Below, one piece after another: positions 9,007-15,493 of a stretch of DNA of 32,051 bases. Position numbers and translations under genes: made by a program. Numbering within the stretch: position 1 is the stretch's first letter; every line of letters starts with the position of its first letter. The stretch is from Deltaproteobacteria bacterium (lineage in GTDB: Bacteria; Myxococcota_A; UBA796; SXON01). The DNA lies in NCBI GenBank assembly GCA_947486185.1, contig CANKTH010000050.1, forward strand, positions 1-32,051. The letters run 5' to 3'. The notes beneath the pieces are model-generated. The model saw nothing but the letters and a program-made list of their open reading frames with translations, did no database searches and was not told where the DNA came from.

Positions 9007-10680
9007 TCAGACCGCCTCGGGCCGATCCACCCGGGGCAACGAGACGCGGAACGTCGCGCCGGCTGCGGCGCCTTCGACGTGAACGAGGCTGCCACCGAGG
9101 TCTTCGACGAGCTGGCGACTCACCGCCAAGCCGAGCCCGGTGCCTCGGGCCCGGGTCGTCGCGAATGGCGAAAAAAGCCTTGATGTAACGGATGGATCCA
9201 CTCCATTCCCGTCGTCGCGGACCTCGATGTCGAGGGCGTCGGCGGAGTGACAGACCGTGACCAGCACCCGTCGGGCGTTCGCTTCGGCCGCGTTTCGGAG
9301 CAGGTTGAGCAACACCTGGCGGAGCACGCTGCCGTCGGTCTCGAACAGGGTTCCTTCAGTCGCCGAGAGCTCCACCTCGACGCCCTCCCGCCGCAAGCGG
9401 GGCGCCTCCAAATCCAGGATCCCCCTCACCAACCGGGCTGGGTCCTCGGGGCCGAGCGCCGGGGACCGCCGGGTGAGATTGAGGTACCGCTCCGTCACGG
9501 CCTCGAGGCGACGAATCTCGGCCATGAGCTGGTCCAGCAGGGCGAGCGCTTCCGCGCTCCGAAGATCATCGCGTAGAAGCTCGGCGTTGAGGCTGATCGC
9601 GTTGAGCGGATTACGGACCTCGTGGGTGACCTGAGCCAGCATCTGGCCGATCAGGGCGAGGCGCTCGCTCCGTTGGAGCCGCTCGCGGTCCCGGCCCCGC
9701 TCGGTCACGTCCTCACCCACGATCAGCCTGCCTTGTTCACCGAAAGGCACCACGTTGACGTCATGAACCCGGCCGTCCGGCCAGCGCACCTCGTGGCGTC
9801 CGGGCGCAAGTGCTCGAACCGGCTCGGGGACGGTGGTCTCAGGCCCGGGCGCGACCCCCCACAAGCGCCGCGCCGAAGCGTTGGTCACCCTCAGCTCTGC
9901 GCCCTCCTGCACCACCACCGCCGCGGTGATCTGGTCGAGGACTCGGCGTAGATAGTCGGAGAGCGCCATGAGCTCTTGGTCTCGTTCCGCCACCGCCGTG
10001 GCCATCTGTCCGAATGCCCGCGCCAATACGGCGATCTCGTCGTCGCCAGCCACCGTGAGCGGGCCCGGTGCTTCGCCCGCCGCCAAGCGCCGTACCCGTA
10101 GCGTCAGCTCGTGGATCGGCTTGAGCGCGCGGGTGGAGGCGACGAGGACGGCGGCCCCCACCGCGAGTGAGACGATCGTCAGGAGGAGGGTGCCGCGTAA
10201 GGTACGTTCGTGCTGACGCGCCGCGCGTTCGCTGATCACTGCGACCCGACCGTCGACGAGGGTGGACAGGCGCCCGATCGTGTCGGTCAGAGGCGCATTG
10301 TCGCCGCCGTCCGGGTCAGGTCCGCTGCCCAAGCTCTCTTCGAGACCGTTCAGCTGGCGTGTCATCGCGGCGAGCGCCGCGGCCTCTTCGGCGTCAGGTG
10401 GACCGGCGCGGGCGACGAGGAGGCGCGCGTCGCCGATCAACGTGGGTAATCGTTCCGGATGCCGAGACTCGGCCGCAGCGTCCATCCGCGCCGTCAGCCT
10501 GGTGAGCGGCAGGTACACGTGGCTCACCACGTCGAGCGCGGCGCCGATCCGTCGGAGTCGGACCACCTGCCAGGCCTGGGTGGCCGCGAACAACGCCAGC
10601 GCCACCGAGAAGGCAAGGAGCAAGCGGACACGTAGCGAACCGCGCAGCACACGGCTCTGGGGGGACTGGGCGGACGCCAT
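9007..10680 (-). CDS. Membrane sensor histidine kinase (HAMP, PAS-like, HisKA, HATPase)
   Basis: 557 residues. TM1 is about residues 17-40 (LLLAFSVALALFAATQAW), with a ~120-residue periplasmic helical region. TM2 is about 162-183 (GTLLLTIVSLAVGAAVLVAS), followed by a HAMP linker to about 235. A PAS-like segment (about 240-325) has 'VLDQITAAVVVQEGAELRVTN'. The HisKA phosphoacceptor is H353 in 'QVTHEVRNPLNAIS'. The ATPase domain has its N box at N463 (LLNLLRNAAEAN), G1 'DDGNG' at 489-493 and G2 'GTGLGLA' at 513-519. This is the NtrB/ZraS-like layout that normally partners a sigma-54 regulator, and that regulator is the next gene. The periplasmic sensor region has no motif naming the signal. Confidence 0.95.
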   Translation of the reverse strand: MASAQSPQSRVLRGSLRVRLLLAFSVALALFAATQAWQVVRLRRIGAALDVVSHVYLPLTRLTARMDAAAESRHPERLPTLIGDARLLVARAGPPDAEEAAALAAMTRQLNGLEESLGSGPDPDGGDNAPLTDTIGRLSTLVDGRVAVISERAARQHERTLRGTLLLTIVSLAVGAAVLVASTRALKPIHELTLRVRRLAAGEAPGPLTVAGDDEIAVLARAFGQMATAVAERDQELMALSDYLRRVLDQITAAVVVQEGAELRVTNASARRLWGVAPGPETTVPEPVRALAPGRHEVRWPDGRVHDVNVVPFGEQGRLIVGEDVTERGRDRERLQRSERLALIGQMLAQVTHEVRNPLNAISLNAELLRDDLRSAEALALLDQLMAEIRRLEAVTERYLNLTRRSPALGPEDPARLVRGILDLEAPRLRREGVEVELSATEGTLFETDGSVLRQVLLNLLRNAAEANARRVLVTVCHSADALDIEVRDDGNGVDPSVTSRLFSPFATTRARGTGLGLAVSRQLVEDLGGSLVHVEGAAAGATFRVSLPRVDRPEAV

Positions 10681-10805
10681 CCGACCCTGTATCCGGCGTG
10701 CGGGGGGACGAGTGGCATAAAGCGGGTGTACACGTCGCGGTTTGTCGTTGAGGCGTTGCCGGCCGGTGCGTTTGTGATAGTCGGCCGGTCCTGTATTCCC
10801 GTGTT
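10681..10805. promoter_or_regulatory. Divergent intergenic region between the sensor kinase and the parvulin operon
   Basis: The two genes start back to back here, so promoters for both must lie in this gap or inside the flanking ORFs. I could not identify a well-spaced -35/-10 pair or a sigma-54 site. The call rests on gene orientation only. Confidence 0.4.
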
Positions 10806-10810
10806 GGAGG
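10806..10810 (+). promoter_or_regulatory. Shine-Dalgarno site (GGAGG) supporting a TTG start
   Basis: GGAGG sits four bases before the TTG at 10815. There is no ATG in a suitable place, and the TTG leads straight into a good lipoprotein signal peptide. Confidence 0.75.
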
Positions 10811-10814
10811 CACC

Positions 10815-11954
10815 TTGCGTTTGTTCATTCGTTCTGCCGTGGTCCTGCTCTGTCTTGCCGGTGTCGCGTGCGAAGGTTCTGAAGGGGGGGCCAAGGGCCC
10901 GGAAGCCCAGGCGGCGGGCCCTGATCTCGGGGAGACCCTCGCCACCGTCAACGGCATCGTCGTAGGCTCCAAGGAGTTCGAACAGGCGGCCGCGCGTAAG
11001 TCTCCGGCGTCGGGGGACGCCCTCTCCGTCGAGGAGAAGAAGGAGGTCCTCGACGGCCTTGTGGACGAAAAGCTGCTTTACTCCAAGGCGCTTCAGCAGG
11101 GACTCGACAAGGACCCCAAGGTCCAGAAGGTCATGGTCACCACGCTCGTCCGCGACGAAGTCTACGCCTCAGTGCGGAACAGTGACTTCACCGACGAGGT
11201 GCTCCAGGCCTACTACGATCAGCACAAGGACGAGTTTGTCGTCCCCGAGAAGGTGCAGATCAAGCGGATCCTCATCAAGGTGACCGAAGCGCGTCCCGAC
11301 GCCCAGGCCAAGGCCGAGGCCGAAAAGGTCCGCGCGGAGGTGTCCGCCAACCCGGACTCCTTCAAGGACGTCGCCGCCCGGGTGTCTGAGGACATGTACA
11401 AGCGCCGCGGCGGCGATGTGGGCTTCGTGGCCAAAGAGGGTAAGCCGGGCTTGGATCCCGCGATCGTCGACATGGCCTTCACGCTCCAGGTCGGCCAGAT
11501 CTCCGAGGTGTTCAAGAACTCCGAGGGCTACAACGTCGTTCAGGTCGCCACCAAGCGTGAGCGTGTGGACCGCACCTTCCAGCAGATGAAGGGCTCGGTG
11601 CTGCGCACGGTCAAGAACGAGAAGATGAAGGAGCTCTACGACGACTACGTCGCCAAGCTCAAGCAGGGCGCCGACATCAAGGTGGACGAGGCCAAGCTTC
11701 AGGCGCTCGAGATCAAGAGCTCGCGCCGGGCGCTTGGTGGTGCTATGGGTGGCGAGCCGGGCGAAGAGGGTGAAGGCGAGCCGGGTGAGGAGGGCGAAGG
11801 CCTGCGGATGCCGATGCCCGAAGGTGGCGCGCCGATGGCGCCCGCCACTGCGGGGATGCCGGCGCCGGGCGCAGGTCCCGCGGCAGGTGGTGGCCTCCCG
11901 GGGATGCCCCCCGGTGGCCCGGCCGGTAAGGGTGAAGAGAAGAAGAATCCGTGA
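10815..11954 (+). CDS. Parvulin-type peptidyl-prolyl isomerase lipoprotein with low-complexity tail
   Basis: 379 residues from a TTG with a good Shine-Dalgarno. The start MRLFIRSAVVLLCLAGVACEG is a lipoprotein signal with lipobox AGVAC (Cys19). An N-terminal chaperone-like helical region (about 40-130) holds 'LVDEKLLYSKALQQGL'. A PpiC/rotamase domain (about 130-245) includes 'VQIKRILIKV', 'SEDMYKRRGGDVGFVAKEG' and 'AFTLQVGQISEVFKNSEGYNVVQV', matching the parvulin signatures. From about residue 300 the tail is Glu/Gly/Pro/Ala-rich with a repeated GEPGEEGEG unit, then a Pro/Met/Gly stretch ending in Lys/Asn/Pro. It resembles PrsA/PpiD-like foldases, probably acting on outer-membrane or secreted clients. 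surA follows with a GTGA overlap. Confidence 0.93.
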   Translation: MRLFIRSAVVLLCLAGVACEGSEGGAKGPEAQAAGPDLGETLATVNGIVVGSKEFEQAAARKSPASGDALSVEEKKEVLDGLVDEKLLYSKALQQGLDKDPKVQKVMVTTLVRDEVYASVRNSDFTDEVLQAYYDQHKDEFVVPEKVQIKRILIKVTEARPDAQAKAEAEKVRAEVSANPDSFKDVAARVSEDMYKRRGGDVGFVAKEGKPGLDPAIVDMAFTLQVGQISEVFKNSEGYNVVQVATKRERVDRTFQQMKGSVLRTVKNEKMKELYDDYVAKLKQGADIKVDEAKLQALEIKSSRRALGGAMGGEPGEEGEGEPGEEGEGLRMPMPEGGAPMAPATAGMPAPGAGPAAGGGLPGMPPGGPAGKGEEKKNP

Positions 11955-12886
11955 TCCTCTGCCTGCTCGCGTTCGCGTGGGCCGGAGCGCTGGTTGATCG
12001 GGTCGCCGCGGTAGTGGACGACGAGATCGTGACCTTGAGTGAGGTTTACGAGCTCGGCGGCGACTACATCAACACGGCGGCGGCCAACGACGAGGGCCAA
12101 CGGCTCAAGGCGGAGCTCGAGGTGCTCGACCAGCTCATCGATCGCGAGCTCGTGGAGCAGGTGGTGCGTCGGCTCGACCTCGACGTCGAAGAGACGGAGC
12201 TCGATCGTTCGATCGATGACATCGCTTCCCGGAATGGGCTCGACCGCGACACGCTGCGGCGTGAGGTCGAAGCATCGGGTATGCCTTGGGACACCTACCG
12301 CTCGGAGCTCCGGGAGGAGCTCCGGGAGATGAAGTTCGCGCAGTCCGTGCTGCGGCCGCGGGTCACGATCTCCGAGGATGAAATCCGGGATGCGTGGCTG
12401 CGGGCCACGGCGGATGCGCCTCGCAGCGCGCGCGTTCAGGCGATCCTGCTGCTGTACCCCACGGGCGCGGACGAGGCGGCGCGCAACGAGGTCCACGCCC
12501 GCGCACAGTCCCTCCGTGAACAAGCAAAGGCGGGAGCCGATTTTTCGGAGCTCGCCCGGGCCAACGACATGGGGCCTTACGGGGCACAGGGCGGCGACAT
12601 GGGCACGATCAAGCCGGGCCAACTGCTGCCCGCGGTCGATCGCGTCGTGTTCGCGACCGCGCCCGGTGAGGTCGCTGAGCCGGTGGTGCTGCCGACTGGC
12701 GTCATCCTGCTCCGGGTAGTGGCGCTGGAGGCGGGAGGCGCCGAGTACGAGAGCATGAAAGAGCAACTTTCATATGCCATCTTTCAGACCCGTATCGAAG
12801 ACGAGCGTGAGCGCTGGGCAGTGCAGGCGCGTCGTGAAGCGTCGGTGCGGGTGTTGTTGACGCCGCCGGCGGCCGCCAGCCCGTGA
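11951..12886 (+). CDS. surA: SurA-like periplasmic chaperone / peptidyl-prolyl isomerase
   Basis: 311 residues from a GTG overlapping the previous stop. A short signal peptide (MILCLLAFAWAGALVDRV) leads directly into the SurA N-domain sequence 'VAAVVDDEIVTLSEVYELGG'. Helices then include 'QLIDRELVEQVVRRLDLDVEE', and one parvulin domain (about 140-265) has 'RVQAILLLYP' and 'PYGAQGGDMGTIKPGQLLP'. E. coli SurA is ~430 residues with two parvulin domains; this protein has room for only one, as in many deltaproteobacterial SurA homologues. It is inferred to escort outer-membrane proteins through the periplasm. It sits between a parvulin lipoprotein and pdxA, echoing the surA-pdxA linkage known from E. 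coli. Confidence 0.92.
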   Translation: MILCLLAFAWAGALVDRVAAVVDDEIVTLSEVYELGGDYINTAAANDEGQRLKAELEVLDQLIDRELVEQVVRRLDLDVEETELDRSIDDIASRNGLDRDTLRREVEASGMPWDTYRSELREELREMKFAQSVLRPRVTISEDEIRDAWLRATADAPRSARVQAILLLYPTGADEAARNEVHARAQSLREQAKAGADFSELARANDMGPYGAQGGDMGTIKPGQLLPAVDRVVFATAPGEVAEPVVLPTGVILLRVVALEAGGAEYESMKEQLSYAIFQTRIEDERERWAVQARREASVRVLLTPPAAASP

Positions 12887-13791
12887 GACCGCTGGTCCTC
12901 TGCCCGGGTGATCCGGATGGAATCGGCCCCGAGGTCGCCGCGTCCGCGGTCGCCGGTTCGGAGCTGGACGTGGTGCTCATCGGCCACGCTCAAGCGGTGT
13001 CGCGGGCCCATCCTCGGGTGCGGAGGGTGGAGCACCTGCGGGTGCCCCGTGAACCCGGTGTTCTACGCGTCTGGGAGCCACCGCCGGGGGAGCCGGTCGA
13101 GTTGGCAGCGGTTCGGCTGGGGGTGGAGTTGTGCCGGAGCGGGCTTGCCCGTGCGCTGGTGACCGGTCCAATCCACAAGGCGAAGCTGGCTGAACGGGGC
13201 TTCGTGCACCCGGGGCACACGGAGTTCCTGGGCGAGCTCTGTGGCGTACCCGAGCCGGTGATGGCCTTTGAAGGCGGAGTTTTTCGTGTTGCTCTGGTCA
13301 CCGTCCACCTGGCGCTCCGCGACGTGCCCGCCGCGGTGACCCGAACGCGAGTGCTCAATGTGATCAAGGTGGCGCACCAGGCGCTTGTGGAACAGCTTGG
13401 GCTATCGCGACCGCGCCTGATGGTCACCGGGCTCAACCCCCACGCCGGCGAGTCGGGCCGGCTCGGCCGTGAGGAGATCGACGAGATCGCTCCGGCCGTC
13501 GCGGACGCGCGCGGGCTCGGCATCGACGTGATGGGGCCGATCTCCGCGGAGACCGCCTTCACCCGGCCGGGCGCGGCAGACCTGATCGTGGCGATGTACC
13601 ACGACCAGGGGCTGGTCCCGCTCAAGCGGGGCGATTTTGGCCGACTCGTCAACTGGACACTTGGTTTGCCGATCATCCGCACGAGCGTGGACCATGGCAC
13701 CGCCTACGAGCTGGTGGGAACCGGCAGCGCGCGTCCGGACAGCATGTGCGCGGCGTTGGATCTTGCGCATCGGCTGAGCGCCAGGGGCTGA
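12883..13791 (+). CDS. pdxA: 4-hydroxythreonine-4-phosphate dehydrogenase
   Basis: 302 residues from a GTG overlapping the surA stop (GTGA). PdxA oxidises 4-phospho-hydroxy-L-threonine with NAD in the DXP-dependent pathway to pyridoxal phosphate, in the cytoplasm. Diagnostic motifs are the N-terminal 'PGDPDGIGPEV' (usually GDPAGIGPE), 'VTGPIHKAKL', the metal-ligand loop 'HPGHTEFLGEL', 'GLNPHAGESGRLGREE', and 'MYHDQGLVPLK' with its metal-binding His-Asp. It is slightly shorter than E. coli PdxA (329), mostly through trimmed loops, and no key motif is missing. Its place directly after surA is a conserved neighbourhood rather than a functional link. Confidence 0.96.
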   Translation: MRPLVLCPGDPDGIGPEVAASAVAGSELDVVLIGHAQAVSRAHPRVRRVEHLRVPREPGVLRVWEPPPGEPVELAAVRLGVELCRSGLARALVTGPIHKAKLAERGFVHPGHTEFLGELCGVPEPVMAFEGGVFRVALVTVHLALRDVPAAVTRTRVLNVIKVAHQALVEQLGLSRPRLMVTGLNPHAGESGRLGREEIDEIAPAVADARGLGIDVMGPISAETAFTRPGAADLIVAMYHDQGLVPLKRGDFGRLVNWTLGLPIIRTSVDHGTAYELVGTGSARPDSMCAALDLAHRLSARG

Positions 13792-13805
13792 GTACGCCCG
13801 GGACT

Positions 13806-14237
13806 TCAGCCGTCGCCGGTCTCGGTGGTGTGCTCGCGGTCCACCACGACCTCGACCTCGCAGCGGTAGTCCGTACGCCACGTCTGCCAGATCGTGGCGT
13901 CGACGCCGAATGCCGCGCAGCCGGCGACCTCTTCCCCGTCGCGATGGAAGACCCGCAAGAGCCCGGCGAGCCCCGGCTCGGCACAGTTGAAGATCGTGCT
14001 CGAACCTGGGGTGACGTCGCGCCAGTCGGCGAGCACCGAGAGGGTGAGGCTGAGACGGTCGGCCGTCCCGTCCCGGGTCGCCTCGACGGAAGGCATGTGG
14101 TGGATCTCCAGGTAGTCCCCGTCTCGCGACATCAGGACCTCACCACCGCCGCTCCATCCCGCAGTGGTGACGTCAAAGCTCCATTTTGCGTTGTCGAGGT
14201 CGCAGTCGACCTCCACGCTCTCAAGCGCCGTGGGCAC
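13806..14237 (-). CDS. Small probable lipoprotein of unknown function, leader apparently disrupted
   Basis: 143 residues from a GTG. The protein is beta-rich with four Cys and segments such as 'VDCDLDNAKWSFDVTTAGWS' and 'CAAFGVDATIWQTWRTDYRC', in the style of small secreted Myxococcota proteins. No known domain recognised. The same frame stays open upstream of the GTG and encodes a lipobox-like FFCVAAC with Cys at 14280-14282, but no ATG, GTG or TTG precedes it in frame. Removing one T from the seven-T run at 14294-14300 would join that lipobox to a TTG start and give a short lipoprotein signal. So the gene may be a lipoprotein with a one-base indel, or it may use the GTG. It is convergent with pdxA, 14 bases apart. 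Confidence 0.6.
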   Translation of the reverse strand: MPTALESVEVDCDLDNAKWSFDVTTAGWSGGGEVLMSRDGDYLEIHHMPSVEATRDGTADRLSLTLSVLADWRDVTPGSSTIFNCAEPGLAGLLRVFHRDGEEVAGCAAFGVDATIWQTWRTDYRCEVEVVVDREHTTETGDG

Positions 14238-14293
14238 GTCAGCGGCCTCGGTCAGGATCAGCGGCGGCTGTTGCAGCCGGCACGCGGCAACGC

Positions 14294-14330
14294 AAAAAAA
14301 CGGGGCCCAACGCCAACGCGATGGGCCCCG
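14294..14330 (-). terminator. Intrinsic terminator of the 14354-14872 lipoprotein gene
   Basis: Read on the minus strand: CGGGGCCCA (14330-14322), a 12-base loop, the perfect complement TGGGCCCCG (14309-14301), then seven T (14300-14294). The 9-bp GC-rich stem followed at once by a U-run is a textbook rho-independent terminator. It begins 24 bases after the lipoprotein stop codon. Confidence 0.93.
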
Positions 14331-14353
14331 AGCTTCCGCTGATTCAGAGACGA

Positions 14354-14872
14354 TCAGTTGCAGCCGGACGAAGAGAAGTAGGACGGGTTGTGCCCATCGA
14401 CGACACAGTCGGCGAAGGCGCCCGAGGTGTCGGTGATGGTGAACATGTAGGTCACCTGGCCGAGCTCCGCGTCGGAGTTGAACAGCGTGGAGCTATTGTT
14501 GACCTGGTCGTTCAAGTCGTCCACGACGCTGAGCGCGATCTCCTTCCGCTCCACGCAGCCAGTGCTGTTGCAGGTGGCGAGGCTGAAGTTGGTGTGGGTC
14601 TCCGTCCACACGCCACACTCGAGCGCCTTGTCCGGGCCGCAGCTGAAGGTCGGATCACCGGTCTCAATGATGATGACCTCGACGGTGCCGATCGACGCGT
14701 CCGCATCGACGCCCCAGTAGCAGGTGGTGTCCTCGCTGCAGTCACCGTAATAGTTCACGATGCTGGGGGTGCCGCCGCCGCCCTTACACGAGGAGTCCCC
14801 GGTGTCGCAGGTACCGCTGGAGCAGCCGGCCAGGGTGGCCGCCGAGAGGGAGAGAAGGAAGATTTTTTTCAT
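14354..14872 (-). CDS. Small Cys-rich lipoprotein of unknown function
   Basis: 172 residues from the ATG at 14872, with AGGAGA six bases upstream. The signal MKKIFLLSLSAATLAGCSSG has two Lys, a hydrophobic core and lipobox LAGC (Cys17). A short Asp/Ser/Gly linker follows, then 'IVNYYGDCSEDTTCYWGVDA', a beta-rich middle ('GTVEVIIIETGD'), and 'FSLATCNSTGCVERKEIALS'. It ends in FSSSGCN. Several Cys could form disulfides. I recognise no domain. The frame runs further upstream without a stop, but that extension is a decayed second copy of the same gene, so the internal ATG is the real start. Its own terminator follows, so it is probably monocistronic. Confidence 0.88.
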   Translation of the reverse strand: MKKIFLLSLSAATLAGCSSGTCDTGDSSCKGGGGTPSIVNYYGDCSEDTTCYWGVDADASIGTVEVIIIETGDPTFSCGPDKALECGVWTETHTNFSLATCNSTGCVERKEIALSVVDDLNDQVNNSSTLFNSDAELGQVTYMFTITDTSGAFADCVVDGHNPSYFSSSGCN

Positions 14873-14878
14873 GAAGCG

Positions 14879-14884
14879 TCTCCT
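14879..14884 (-). promoter_or_regulatory. Shine-Dalgarno site (AGGAGA) deciding the lipoprotein start
   Basis: AGGAGA on the minus strand, six bases before the ATG at 14872. It separates the real gene from the longer in-frame reading that runs back into the degenerate duplicate. Confidence 0.85.
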
Positions 14885-14949
14885 AAGGCGGCGCGAGACT
14901 ACCTGAAGTGCCGCCCGAGTGCAAGCGCAGCAGGTGGCGGCCAGCGCTG

Positions 14950-15356
14950 GTTCCGGCCGCTGGATGCTCTCGGCTCCCGTACAGCCGCAGGCCAAGGAGC
15001 AGGTGGGTTGGTCCCCGCCGGCGGCACAATCGGCGAAGGCACCCGAGGTGTTGAAGAACGTAGCGACGATGTTGACCTGATCCCGTAAGTCGTCAACGGC
15101 GGTCAGCGCGATCTCCTCGCGCTCCACGCAGCCAGGACTATCGCAGGTGGCGAGGCTGAAGTTGGTGTGCGTCTGCGTCCACCCTCCAGTAACAGACAGG
15201 ATCTTCGGTACAGTCGCTATGGTAGTCGACGATCTTCGGCGACCCGTCGTTTCCCCCGCGCCCCGAGTCTTCGTCGTCTTCGTCGTCTTCGTCGTCTTCG
15301 TCGTCTTCGGCATCGAGGGGCGACATCGTTGACGACATCGAAGACGGTATCGTCAT
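14950..15356 (-). pseudogene. Decayed tandem duplicate of the 14354-14872 lipoprotein gene
   Basis: In one minus frame it reads 'GSPKIVDYHSDCTEDPVCYW' (intact gene: 'TPSIVNYYGDCSEDTTCYW'). In a second frame it reads 'WTQTHTNFSLATCDSPGCVE', then 'IALTAVDDLRDQVN' (intact: WTETHTNFSLATCNSTGCVE, IALSVVDDLNDQVN). Between these parts about 101 bp present in the intact gene are missing, joined at a shared GTGGACG, which shifts the frame. A second gap of 48 bp removes 16 codons after 'FFN' before 'TSGAFADC'. No signal peptide precedes it (the leader is an Asp/Glu repeat), and the stop at the equivalent 3' end is lost. Boundaries are approximate. I read it as a broken paralogue rather than a functional gene. 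Confidence 0.8.
15267..15309. repeat. 9-bp tandem repeat (GTCTTCGTC, ~4.8 copies)
   Basis: Four perfect copies of GTCTTCGTC plus a partial fifth. On the minus strand it encodes Asp-Glu-Asp units inside the leader of the decayed lipoprotein copy. Units keep the reading frame when gained or lost, so length polymorphism is likely. Confidence 0.9.
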
Positions 15357-15493
15357 CGTGGCAGGTTTGACCTATCGATACCGATTTCGATGACCGGTGA
15401 CCATGTCGATGCCGATGCCGACGGCGCCACCAGCGGGATGCGAAGAAGTCGGCGCTCTACCGTCGATCGGCCTATGTCGAGATGCCAGGTTCT

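Noticed and set aside
10715..10735. TGGCATAAAGCGGGTG as a sigma-54 promoter near the kinase gene
   Set aside because: It lacks the GC/TTGC element at the required spacing.
14186..15088. 300-residue plus ORF over the lipoprotein and its decayed copy
   Set aside because: It runs through the intrinsic terminator and opposite a gene with a clear signal peptide and Shine-Dalgarno. It has no motif.
15267..15309. Tandem repeat as a possible CRISPR
   Set aside because: The units are 9 bp and contiguous, with no spacers.
14354..15313. Single 319-residue protein joining the decayed copy and the intact lipoprotein
   Set aside because: An internal ATG with a strong Shine-Dalgarno and lipobox starts the real gene, and the upstream part is a frameshifted duplicate.
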